DNA of 64,000 nt, from assembly GCA_027391075.1 (NCBI GenBank), contig DAHYHI010000106.1, forward strand, positions 1-64,000, given 5' to 3'. The stretch comes from JAJZAM01 sp027391075. GTDB taxonomy: Bacteria; Actinomycetota; Acidimicrobiia; Acidimicrobiales; Palsa-688. Both the position numbers and the translations under genes were made by a program. Of this stretch, positions 50,172-58,229 are shown one piece after another (within the stretch, counting starts at the first letter, position 1; each line of letters opens with the position of its first letter). The notes beneath the pieces are model-generated. The model worked only from the letters and a program-made list of their open reading frames with translations, did not search any database and was not told the DNA's origin.

Positions 50172-50296
50172 ACCGCCGTAGCCGGCGGCGTCTGCGTCTG
50201 CGATCCAGATGTGACTCAGCGGGAAAGCTAACCAGCCGTCCGGTCAGATTGCAGTCGGACACGTGGCAGTTAAGTCCGATCTTGCGCTCCCCGGGG

Positions 50297-50302
50297 TAAC
50301 CT
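50297..50302 (+). promoter_or_regulatory. Putative leaderless -10 (TAACCT) for class I methyltransferase
   Basis: TAACCT, eight-base spacer GACCCGTC, then GTG 50311. Confidence 0.45.
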
Positions 50303-50310
50303 GACCCGTC

Positions 50311-51117
50311 GTGGACAGCGAAGGCCAAGGCGGCGCAGACACCTACACCCACGGGCACTCCGAAGCTGTGTTGGCAAGCCACCGGTGGCGGACAGCCGCA
50401 AACTCGGCCGCCTACCTCCTAGGCAGGCTGCGCCCGGGGATGTCCCTACTCGACGTGGGTTGCGGGCCTGGGACCTTGACGGCTGACCTGGCGGCGAAGG
50501 TGGCGCCGGGCCCCACGGTGGGTGTAGACCGTGAGCCCACGGTGCTCGACCAGGCCACTTCTGTGGCGTCTTCGGTCCGTTTCGAGGTCGGCGACGTGTA
50601 CCTTCTGGGTTTCGCCGACCACAGCTTCGACGTGGTCCACGCCCATCAAGTGCTGCAGCATCTAAGCCGTCCGGTAGCGGCGCTGTCGGAGATGCGCAGA
50701 GTCTTGAGACCCAACGGCCTTCTCGCAGTGAGAGACGCAGTCTACTCTGCGTTCACCTGGTACCCCGACGACGATCGACTCGACCGGTGGCGAAGCGTGT
50801 ACCAGGCTGTCTGCGAACGCAACGGCGCCGACAGCGACGCGGGACGCAAGTTGCCGTCCCAGGTACGAGAAGCTGGTTTCACGGATCTCGCCGTTTCGAG
50901 CTCAACGTGGACGATGGCCGACGAAGCCTCGCGGCAGTTCTGGGGCGGCACGTGGTCCCGTCGATGCGTCGACTCCGGCTTCGCTTCCCAGGCAGTCCGC
51001 TACGGCCTGGCGTCCAGAGGCGACCTGGAGGAGATGGCCCAAGCCTGGTCGCGCTGGGCCGAGACCCCCGAGGGTGTCTTCGTCGTCGTGCACGTCGAGG
51101 TCATGGCAGGCAGGTAA
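50311..51117 (+). CDS. Class I SAM-dependent methyltransferase
   Basis: 268 residues, UbiE-like. LRPGMSLLDVGCGPGTLTAD is motif I, VGVDREPTVLDQA motif II, FEVGDVYLLGFADHSFDVVH and LRPNGLLAVRDAVYSAF are motifs III-IV. The substrate is unknown. It is followed five bases later by the geranylgeranyl-reductase-like gene, so a quinone or isoprenoid/lipid substrate is a reasonable guess. Divergent from the FAD oxidoreductase across a 153-base gap. Confidence 0.85.
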   Translation: MDSEGQGGADTYTHGHSEAVLASHRWRTAANSAAYLLGRLRPGMSLLDVGCGPGTLTADLAAKVAPGPTVGVDREPTVLDQATSVASSVRFEVGDVYLLGFADHSFDVVHAHQVLQHLSRPVAALSEMRRVLRPNGLLAVRDAVYSAFTWYPDDDRLDRWRSVYQAVCERNGADSDAGRKLPSQVREAGFTDLAVSSSTWTMADEASRQFWGGTWSRRCVDSGFASQAVRYGLASRGDLEEMAQAWSRWAETPEGVFVVVHVEVMAGR

Positions 51118-51122
51118 GTGGG

Positions 51123-52361
51123 GTGGAGGTGAGCTCGCGCTTCGACGCCGTCGTCGTCGGCGCAGGCCCGGCCGGCGCCTCTGCTGCCATCACAGCAGCT
51201 CGCCACGGGTTGCGGACGGCCGTCATCGACAAAGCCCGGTTCCCGCGGGACAAGTGCTGCGGGGATGGTCTCACTGCGGCTGCCCTGCGGAGCCTGGAGG
51301 CTCTGGGCCTGGCGCCGGCTTCGGTGCAGTCATGGCAGTCGGCGTCGCGCGCTGTCGTGGCGGCTCCCGGGCTGCGGAGACTTGAGCTGCCGCTGCCCGC
51401 CGAAGGGCTGTTCGCCGTCAGCGCCAGGCGATATCACCTCGACGCAGCCCTGGTGGACCTAGCACGAAAGGCCGGGGCGGCGGTCTTCGAGGGGCAGGCT
51501 GTCACAAGCGTGAAGGGCTCACCCTCTGGTTCGTCGGTCGAAGTGAGAACCGCCTCCGATCTGAGCTTGACAGCTGGCTACGTGCTTGCCGCCGACGGGA
51601 TGTGGTCCGCTGTCCGCAAGCTGGTCGGCTCGGACCAGCCCGGCTACCGAGGCGAGTGGGTCGCAGGCCGGGAGTACCTGGCCGGCGCCGGTCCCCTGGC
51701 AAGGGACCTGTGGGTCTTCTTCGAGCCTGACATGCTACCGGGATACGCCTGGTCCTTCCCGCTGGCCAACGGGCTGGTGAACGTCGGCTACGGAGTTCTG
51801 CGTGACAGCCAAGCCCACGCGAGCGGCCTGCGCGGCCAGCGCGTGGACTGGACGAGCCGTCCGGGCATAGCTGAGGTTCTGGGGCCGCGCACCGTCCCCG
51901 CGGGACGGTGGTCCTCGTGGCCCATCCCCACCTACCTGGGGCGCGCACCTCTGTCAGCACTGGGAGGGAGGGTCCTTTTTTGCGGTGACGCAGCCGGATC
52001 GTGCGATCCGATGACCGGCGAGGGCATCGCCCAGGCGCTTGAGACAGGCGTCCTCGCCGTGAGTTGCATCTCCCGAGCCGGCCCTTGCCGGCCGGACAAG
52101 GCGGCCGGGAGCTACGAGCGCACGCTGCGCTGGGGCATGCAGATAGACCATGGCATGTCGCGCGTGTTCTCGAGCGTACTGGCCCGCCAGGGAGGTCCCG
52201 CCAAGGCGCTGTCGATCATCTCCTGGAGCGACTGGAGCCGATCGAACTTCGCCCGTTGGATGTTCGAGGACTACCCGAGAGCAGTCCTTGCAACCCCTCA
52301 GCGCTGGAGGCCGGGGATGCTAGCCAGGCCAGGCGCTTACCGTGCGACGCCCAACGGGTGA
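51123..52361 (+). CDS. Geranylgeranyl-reductase-family FAD oxidoreductase
   Basis: 412-residue flavoprotein monooxygenase-fold reductase. FDAVVVGAGPAGASAAITAA is the dinucleotide motif, KARFPRDKCCGDGLTAAAL the family PRDKxCGDG loop, VLAADGMWSAVRKL and GRVLFCGDAAGSCDPMTGEG the second FAD site. Relatives reduce isoprenoid double bonds in menaquinone or archaeal-type lipids. GTG 51123 is chosen (AGG eight bases upstream). It is probably co-transcribed with the methyltransferase. Confidence 0.9.
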   Translation: MEVSSRFDAVVVGAGPAGASAAITAARHGLRTAVIDKARFPRDKCCGDGLTAAALRSLEALGLAPASVQSWQSASRAVVAAPGLRRLELPLPAEGLFAVSARRYHLDAALVDLARKAGAAVFEGQAVTSVKGSPSGSSVEVRTASDLSLTAGYVLAADGMWSAVRKLVGSDQPGYRGEWVAGREYLAGAGPLARDLWVFFEPDMLPGYAWSFPLANGLVNVGYGVLRDSQAHASGLRGQRVDWTSRPGIAEVLGPRTVPAGRWSSWPIPTYLGRAPLSALGGRVLFCGDAAGSCDPMTGEGIAQALETGVLAVSCISRAGPCRPDKAAGSYERTLRWGMQIDHGMSRVFSSVLARQGGPAKALSIISWSDWSRSNFARWMFEDYPRAVLATPQRWRPGMLARPGAYRATPNG

Positions 52362-52398
52362 GCCCACCCCCGGTTTGGAAGCGGTCATAGTTCGCCGC

Positions 52399-52404
52399 TA
52401 CCGT
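52399..52404 (+). promoter_or_regulatory. Putative leaderless -10 (TACCGT) for SDR
   Basis: TACCGT, seven-base spacer ATCCGCC, then GTG 52412. Confidence 0.45.
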
Positions 52405-52411
52405 ATCCGCC

Positions 52412-53320
52412 GTGACAGAGATAGGTTTCGACGGACGGGTTGCGATCGTTACCGGGGCGGGCGGGGGTCTCGGCCGCCAGCACGCCCTGCTTATGGCCTC
52501 CAGAGGGGCGCGCGTCGTGGTCAACGACGTCGGCGGGTCCGTTCACGGCGAGGGTGCGGACCGCGGGCCGGCACAGAGGGTTGCGGACGAGATAGCACAG
52601 GCGGGCGGCGAGGCGGTCCCCGACACCAACAGCGTCGCCACCGCTGAAGGCGGAAAGGCGATCGTCGACCACGCCCTGGAGGCTTTCGGCCAGGTCGACA
52701 TCGTCGTGAACAATGCGGGCATCCTCCGGGACAAGACTTTCCACAACCTCACCCCGGAGCTTCTCGAGCCGGTCCTCGACGTGCACCTGAAAGGAGCGTT
52801 CTACGTCACCCAGCCGGCGTGGGTGAAAATGCGCGAGCAGGGCTACGGCCGTGTCATAAACACGACTTCCCAGTCGGGCGTGCTCGGCAATTTCGGCCAG
52901 GCTAACTACGGCGCAGCGAAGATGGGGCTGGTGGGCCTCACCCGGGTTCTGGCTCTCGAAGGCGCCAAGTACAACATCAAAGTGAACGCCATAGCGCCTC
53001 TAGCCCGAACGAGGATGACCGAGGACCTGATGGGGGACGCCGTGGAGAAGCTGCGCCCCGAGTTGGTGTCCCCTGTGGTCGCCTGGCTGGCGTCGCAGGA
53101 GTGCTCGGTGAGCGGAGAAGTTTTCACCGTCGCAGCGGGGCGCGTGGCACGATTCTTCGTAGGGATGACGAAGGGCTACTTCAACCCGGATCTCACCGTG
53201 GAGGACGTAGCCGACCATCTCTCTGAGATACACGACGAGACCGGCTACAGCGTCCCGGCGAGCGCCGGGGAGGAAACCGCTTTCCTGTTCGAGATGATGT
53301 CACGCTTCAACGCCGGCTGA
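52412..53320 (+). CDS. Short-chain dehydrogenase, 3-hydroxyacyl-CoA dehydrogenase-like
   Basis: 302 residues. GRVAIVTGAGGGLGRQHALL is the NAD site, VVVNDVGGSVHGEG resembles the multifunctional beta-oxidation (MFE-2) branch, and NNAG is present. Ser in VINTTSQSGVLGNFGQANYG, Tyr in the same stretch and Lys in AAKMGL complete the catalytic set. Probably acts in acyl-CoA or steroid-like metabolism. The last 21 bases overlap the DNA ligase gene tail to tail. Confidence 0.9.
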   Translation: MTEIGFDGRVAIVTGAGGGLGRQHALLMASRGARVVVNDVGGSVHGEGADRGPAQRVADEIAQAGGEAVPDTNSVATAEGGKAIVDHALEAFGQVDIVVNNAGILRDKTFHNLTPELLEPVLDVHLKGAFYVTQPAWVKMREQGYGRVINTTSQSGVLGNFGQANYGAAKMGLVGLTRVLALEGAKYNIKVNAIAPLARTRMTEDLMGDAVEKLRPELVSPVVAWLASQECSVSGEVFTVAAGRVARFFVGMTKGYFNPDLTVEDVADHLSEIHDETGYSVPASAGEETAFLFEMMSRFNAG

Positions 53321-54436
53321 TCCGGCTCCTTCGACGCCGGCCGATCCAGCTCCGAAAACTTCGCTGAGCAGTACCGGGACCGCCACGTCGAGCTGGTCGA
53401 AGGTGGCACTAAAGGGCTCCCGGTCCGGTCGCCAGCGAACGAAGCGGGCGGTGTGGCGGAGCCTGCCCGCCTGGAGCTGCTCGAACTCGGCCTCGACGAC
53501 GAGATGCGGGCGCAACGCCTCGAAAGAGAGGTCCTTGCCTGCACTCCACCTGCTCGGCCGGCTCGGCCGTATCCCCATGCGCTCGTCAAGTCCCACCTCT
53601 GCGCCTTCGCGTTCGGGCCCACCGTCGAATGAAGCTGCGACCCACGGGTGTCGGGGTGGGTTGCGGTACCCGGCGAGCTCCTCGACGAGCTTGCGTCTTT
53701 GTGCAACGGGGAAAGACCCGATCACACCGACGTGATGCAAGTCCGGTCCGTCGTACAGCCCGAGCATCAACGAACCGACCATCGACGTGTCCGACCGATA
53801 CCATCGGAACCCGCCGACCACAAAATCTCCCGTCCGACGATGCTTCACTTTGATCATCTCCCGCCTCGCCGGAAAGTACGCCATGTCGGCAGGCTTGGCG
53901 ACTACGCCGTCCAGGCCGGCTCCTTCGAAGCGGGAGAACCACTCCCGTGCTACTAGAAGGTTCCTGGTGACCGGCGTCAAGTGAAGCGGCGGCCGGCTGT
54001 CCGCGAAAATCCCCTCAAGTATCTCGCGCCTCAGGTGGAACGGCTCGCCGGTTGTCAGCGTGTCTCCCACTGCAAGGACGTCGAAAGCTACGAAGCTCGC
54101 CGGGTGGGTCTCTGCGAGCGCGGCAACCCGTGAGCTCGCCGGGTGGATCCGCCCCGAGAGGGCTTCGAAGTCGAGTCCCCTAGGACCGGCTATCACGATC
54201 TCGCCGTCTAGAACGCACTTCGTAGCGAGCACTTCGCCCATGTGGGCTGTCAGCTCGGGGAAGTACCTGCTAAGCGAACGGCAGTTGCGGCTCTGCAACT
54301 CCACCTGCGGTCCGTCGCAGAAGGCGATGCAACGAAAGCCGTCCCATTTCGGCTCGTAGAAGAAGTCACCTGGCGGGATCTCCGCGCTGGAGCGGGCGAG
54401 CATCGGCTCGACCGGCGGCGTCAGAGGTAACGTCAC
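53300..54436 (-). CDS. ligC: ATP-dependent DNA ligase (LigC-like)
   Basis: 378 residues. The adenylation Lys30 lies in FYEPKWDGFRCIAF (motif I). RSLSRYFPELTAHM is motif Ia, VLDGEIVI motif III, VAFDVLAVGD motif IIIa, and DGVVAKPADMAYFPARREMIKVKHRR motifs IV-V (read here as GVVAKPADMAY and MIKVKHRR). An OB fold follows. There is no Ku or polymerase domain nearby. The C-terminus ends in a duplicated AGSAGVE segment from a 24-bp repeat. GTG 54436 overlaps the malQ stop by GTGA. Confidence 0.9.
   Translation of the reverse strand: MTLPLTPPVEPMLARSSAEIPPGDFFYEPKWDGFRCIAFCDGPQVELQSRNCRSLSRYFPELTAHMGEVLATKCVLDGEIVIAGPRGLDFEALSGRIHPASSRVAALAETHPASFVAFDVLAVGDTLTTGEPFHLRREILEGIFADSRPPLHLTPVTRNLLVAREWFSRFEGAGLDGVVAKPADMAYFPARREMIKVKHRRTGDFVVGGFRWYRSDTSMVGSLMLGLYDGPDLHHVGVIGSFPVAQRRKLVEELAGYRNPPRHPWVAASFDGGPEREGAEVGLDERMGIRPSRPSRWSAGKDLSFEALRPHLVVEAEFEQLQAGRLRHTARFVRWRPDREPFSATFDQLDVAVPVLLSEVFGAGSAGVEGAGSAGVEA
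53311..53353. repeat. Imperfect 24-bp tandem repeat at the SDR/ligase 3' overlap
   Basis: CGCCGGCTGATCCGGCTCC and CGCCGGCCGATCCAGCTCC are spaced by TTCGA. The first copy contains the SDR stop codon; both encode the AGSAGVE repeats at the ligase C-terminus. Confidence 0.8.
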
Positions 54437-56316
54437 TTACGCGAGACGCTCGAAGCGATGTCGGCGGCCATTGGGCTGTCCTCAAGGTCCTCCAATGGCA
54501 TTGGTAGCGCCAGCGACCAGTTCGGCCACTGCTCTCGTGTCGTGCCGGGCATGTTCGGGCGCTCCTCGACTACCGCCACGTCGTCGAGAGTCACCGTCAA
54601 AAGCCTGCACGGCGATCGGCCAAGGTCTCGGTAGACGGCCGACACAGCCCCTGCGGCGCCGCCGTCGCCCCCACCGCCTGAATCCGCAATGCCTGCGTCC
54701 CCGCCGCCGCTCACCGCCCGCACCTTCGCTGCGAGATGAGCCGAGGACTCCTCGTTGGGTCGGGCGCCTATGGAACGCTGTGCCTGCAGGTCCGAGCCGT
54801 TGTACACGCCGGCGACGGTTGGCAAGTCATGGGTGGTGACAGCCCCCATAGCCATCTCAGGCCAGGTGGCGCTGGGAGCGTCCTCGAACCACCACAAGCG
54901 GTAGGAGAGAACCTGGCGAGCTGAGAGCTCCTCGCGGACTCCCTCCTCGACGGTGCCCAGGTCTTCGCCTACCACGAGCGCCCCGGCGCGCTCGGCTTCC
55001 AATGTGAGGATGTTGAGCAGGTCGTCGTGGGGATAGCGGACGTAAACCCCTTCGGCAGCGCCGTGGCCTTCGGGTATCCAGTAAAGGCGCCACAGGCCCA
55101 TCACGTGATCAACGCGAATCCCCTTGGCGTGCCGGAAGGTAGCTCGAAGAGCCCGTATCCAAGGAAGGTACCCGTTGGAGCGAAGCCTCCACGGGTCGAA
55201 CGGGGCGAGCCCCCAGTCTTGGCCGAGGGTGTTGAACTCGTCGGGCGGAGCGCCCACCCGCGTCCCCTCCGCGAAGCAACCCCGGTACATCCACGCGTCG
55301 GCGCCGTTGGGGTCGACACCCACCGCTAGGTCGGATACGAGGCCGAGCGCAGCGGAAGCCCCGCCAAGTTGGCCGTCGAGGAGATACTGAAGCCAGCTGT
55401 GATAGCGCACCCGTCGCAGGAACTCGGCGGGCCCTCCAGCGCAAAGGTCTGCGGCCACGGCCGGGTCGCGCAGGTGGGTGGGCCAGCGACGCCAGTCGGA
55501 TCCGTAGGATTCTACGAGGGCGCAGAACGTGGCGTACACGGCTAGGCCTTCACCTTGCGCATCGATGTAGTCCTGAAGCCGGCGGTCGGAGTCGAAACTG
55601 CCGGCCGCCGCGAAGATCGCCTCAAGAGCCGCCGACTTGGCGTGCCACACCCGGCTGTGATCGATCCGCCGGGTGGAGTTGAAACCTCGGGCCTCCTCCG
55701 CAACGCCGGACACCAGAGCAGCCGTCGTGTCCTGCACTGCCAGGGCGTCCACGTCGATATAAAGCGGGTTCTTGAAGCAGCGACTGCCCGGATAGTAGGG
55801 GCTCGGCTCGACGTGAGCACCCGGGCACGGTGCGTGCAGCGGGTTCACCATGGTGAAACCGGCTCCTAGACCGCCCGCCCAGCGCCCGATACGCTCCAGA
55901 TCTCCCAGGTCGCCTATACCCCAGCTGCGCTTCGAGCGCGAAGCGTACAGCTGAACCGAGAAACCCCACTCGTGCTCGGAAGGACAAGGGGCGCGACCAG
56001 GACTGACGACGAGCGGGGTGACGTCACCGTCGTCGGATACGAAGCTGTGATAGCCAGATGCCAGGCCTCCTGGAAGGCCGGCCGACGCCGGAATCTCCGT
56101 ACCGTCCTCGAGGACGACGATCCCCGGGCCGAGCGAAGGCAGCGGGTGATCCGTCCGGACTGTCACAGCCAGCGGGGCGGGCGGCCCGCTGGCCGTCGCC
56201 CCCATCTTTTCCAGCACGACTCGCACCGCCTCGTCGGACGCTTCGTGCCAGACGCCGGCGACGTCGAAAAAGCCGGGGTAAACCCCCCAAAGCCCAGGGT
56301 CCACCCACTCAGTCAC
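54433..56316 (-). CDS. malQ: 4-alpha-glucanotransferase
   Basis: 627-residue GH77 amylomaltase that transfers alpha-1,4-glucan segments. SVQLYASRSKRSWGIGDLGD is the family block, and the catalytic region includes GIRVDHVMGLWRLYWIPEG (nucleophile Asp), VVGEDLGTVEEGV (acid/base Glu) and TTHDLPTVAGVYNG (third Asp). A Gly/Ala-rich insertion (SGGGGDGGAAGAVSA) sits near the C-terminus. Start GTG 56316 with TAGGTT six bases upstream; divergent from the DUF72 gene by only 22 bases. Confidence 0.94.
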   Translation of the reverse strand: MTEWVDPGLWGVYPGFFDVAGVWHEASDEAVRVVLEKMGATASGPPAPLAVTVRTDHPLPSLGPGIVVLEDGTEIPASAGLPGGLASGYHSFVSDDGDVTPLVVSPGRAPCPSEHEWGFSVQLYASRSKRSWGIGDLGDLERIGRWAGGLGAGFTMVNPLHAPCPGAHVEPSPYYPGSRCFKNPLYIDVDALAVQDTTAALVSGVAEEARGFNSTRRIDHSRVWHAKSAALEAIFAAAGSFDSDRRLQDYIDAQGEGLAVYATFCALVESYGSDWRRWPTHLRDPAVAADLCAGGPAEFLRRVRYHSWLQYLLDGQLGGASAALGLVSDLAVGVDPNGADAWMYRGCFAEGTRVGAPPDEFNTLGQDWGLAPFDPWRLRSNGYLPWIRALRATFRHAKGIRVDHVMGLWRLYWIPEGHGAAEGVYVRYPHDDLLNILTLEAERAGALVVGEDLGTVEEGVREELSARQVLSYRLWWFEDAPSATWPEMAMGAVTTHDLPTVAGVYNGSDLQAQRSIGARPNEESSAHLAAKVRAVSGGGDAGIADSGGGGDGGAAGAVSAVYRDLGRSPCRLLTVTLDDVAVVEERPNMPGTTREQWPNWSLALPMPLEDLEDSPMAADIASSVSRK

Positions 56317-56322
56317 ACTGCC

Positions 56323-56328
56323 AACCTA
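56323..56328 (-). promoter_or_regulatory. Putative leaderless -10 (TAGGTT) for malQ
   Basis: TAGGTT, six-base spacer GGCAGT, then GTG 56316. It shares bases 56327-56328 (TA) with the opposite -10. Confidence 0.5.
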
Positions 56329-56332
56329 GCCT
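56327..56332 (+). promoter_or_regulatory. Putative leaderless -10 (TAGCCT) for DUF72-hydrolase fusion
   Basis: TAGCCT, six-base spacer TGTGGC, then GTG 56339. It shares its TA with the malQ -10. Confidence 0.5.
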
Positions 56333-56338
56333 TGTGGC

Positions 56339-58228
56339 GTGACCCCTTTCGACTGCCTCGCCGACCTCGCGCGCTCAGGGGTGCGTGTCGGGACCGACTC
56401 TTGGGCTGACCGGGGGCTTGTCCAATCGCAAGTGCTGTACCCGCGAAAGTCCATGGACGCCAGCCAACGGCTCGGGTTCTACTCGTCGACGTTCTCGGTG
56501 TGCGAGGTGACCACCACTTTCCGGTACCCGCCCAGCGCTGACGTCACGTCGAGATGGGTGCAGCGCTCCGCAGCGGGGTTCCGTTTCGACGTGAGCGCCT
56601 GGTCGCTTCTCACCGGCTGCCCTACCGTGCCCGACTCTTTGTGGCCGGACCTGCGGGGCAGCGTGATTCCCCGCTTTAAAGACAGCCGGCAGCTCTACGC
56701 CGCACATCTCCCAGCCGAAGTGGTCGAGGAGTGCTGGGAACGTTTCGTTCACTCGATTCGACCTCTCCTCCAGGCCGGGCGCCTTGGGGCGGTCCTGCTG
56801 CGCTACCCGCGATGGTTCAGTCCCCGCCGGCAGAACCTCGACACCATAGAGGCGGCAGTGGCGCACCTCGGCGGCGCAGCGGTGGCTGTGGAGCTGCCGT
56901 CGACGCGTTGGTACCCGTCGAGCGATCAGGAAGGGTTCTTGGAGTGGCTCGACGACCGTAACGTCGCCCTTGTCTGCACCGCCACCCCAGTCGGGGACCC
57001 CAGGGGCGCCGCCCGCCGGGTGGCGTGCACGTCGGATCTCGCGTTCGTGCGGTTCGCCGGAACCCACGGCACGGTTTCCCGGAACTGGAGATCAGCACAC
57101 CTTTACTCGCGGGCGGAGCTCGAAGGCTGGGTGGGCACCCTCAGCGACCTAGCCGGCTCCGCATCAGAAACCCACATAGTCATGGGCAACGGTCCGGGTT
57201 CGGCTCCGGTTGTCAACGCCTACCAGCTCGCATGCATGCTCCAGGGCGGACCCGCCTCCCAGTGCCGGCCCGCCCCCGAAGGCCAAAGCGTCCCAGCCCC
57301 GAGAGCCAAGGCTTACGGTCGATCGTCTAGGTTGACTTCGGTGGAAACGACGTGGATAGCCGTGCGGGGCCCTTCGACGATGAAGCTCGCAGTGCACCGC
57401 CTCGGCGGTGACGGCCCGCCGCTCATGCTCGCTCACGCGACCGGGTTCCACGGTCGCTGCTGGGCTCCCGTGGCCGAACAGTTGACCGACCGCTTCAGCG
57501 TTTGGGCGCTCGACCAGGCAGGGCACGGTTCTTCGAATCGGCCCGCCGACGGCCGCTTCGAGTGGGAGCTTCTCGCCTCAGACCTGCTTGAGGTTATCGA
57601 CTTGCTGGGCGGTGACGGCTGGCGGATCGGCGGCCATTCCCTAGGGGGCGGCGTAGCGCTGCTCGCCGAGGCGGCCCGCCCGGGGACTTTCGATTCGATC
57701 TGCTGCTACGAGCCGGTGGTGGTCCCGCCGTGGGCGCGTGACCCTGACGGGACCCCGCCAGCAGCCGCCGAAGAGACGCAGGGGCCGGGGCGGACGCGAA
57801 CTTCCGTCTCGCTTGCCACTCTCGCCAGGAAGCGCAGAGCGACGTTCGACTCGCGTTCCGCCGCGATCGCCAACTACCGCTCGAAACCCCCTTTCGCCGA
57901 GTTCTCGCCGGCGTGCCTAGAGCTTTACGTCGAGCACGGCTTCGTCGACAACGCCGACGGCTCCGTAAGCCTCGCCTGCAGGCCCGACGACGAAGCCGCC
58001 GTGTTCGACATGGCACCTGCCAGCCCGACTTGGAACCTCCTCGGGGCGATCCAAGCGCCGGTAACGGTTTTCGCCGGCAGGAAAGGCGACGACCCGGTCG
58101 GCTCGTGGGCGGAGACGATCGCCTCCCGAATCCCAAAAGGACGGTTCCGCTCTTTCGAATCCCTCGACCACTTCGGACCGATGACCGCTCCCGGAGAAGT
58201 CGGTCGGGCCTTCGCCGAATCGTTCTGA
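56339..58228 (+). CDS. DUF72 domain fused to alpha/beta hydrolase
   Basis: 629 residues in one uninterrupted frame. Residues 1 to about 305 are a DUF72 TIM-barrel-like domain (GTDSWADRGLVQSQVLYPR, FYSSTFSVCEVTTTFRYPPS, GFRFDVSAWSLLTG, FVRFAGTHG). After a Pro/Ala linker, residues from about 345 form an alpha/beta hydrolase: LAHATGFHGRCWAPVAEQL, GHGSSNRP, nucleophile Ser in WRIGGHSLGGGVALL, and a late His in SLDHFGPMTAPGEV. I saw no stop codon in the linker. An internal start (ATG near 57379) could also yield the hydrolase alone. Confidence 0.82.
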   Translation: MTPFDCLADLARSGVRVGTDSWADRGLVQSQVLYPRKSMDASQRLGFYSSTFSVCEVTTTFRYPPSADVTSRWVQRSAAGFRFDVSAWSLLTGCPTVPDSLWPDLRGSVIPRFKDSRQLYAAHLPAEVVEECWERFVHSIRPLLQAGRLGAVLLRYPRWFSPRRQNLDTIEAAVAHLGGAAVAVELPSTRWYPSSDQEGFLEWLDDRNVALVCTATPVGDPRGAARRVACTSDLAFVRFAGTHGTVSRNWRSAHLYSRAELEGWVGTLSDLAGSASETHIVMGNGPGSAPVVNAYQLACMLQGGPASQCRPAPEGQSVPAPRAKAYGRSSRLTSVETTWIAVRGPSTMKLAVHRLGGDGPPLMLAHATGFHGRCWAPVAEQLTDRFSVWALDQAGHGSSNRPADGRFEWELLASDLLEVIDLLGGDGWRIGGHSLGGGVALLAEAARPGTFDSICCYEPVVVPPWARDPDGTPPAAAEETQGPGRTRTSVSLATLARKRRATFDSRSAAIANYRSKPPFAEFSPACLELYVEHGFVDNADGSVSLACRPDDEAAVFDMAPASPTWNLLGAIQAPVTVFAGRKGDDPVGSWAETIASRIPKGRFRSFESLDHFGPMTAPGEVGRAFAESF

Positions 58229-58229
58229 C

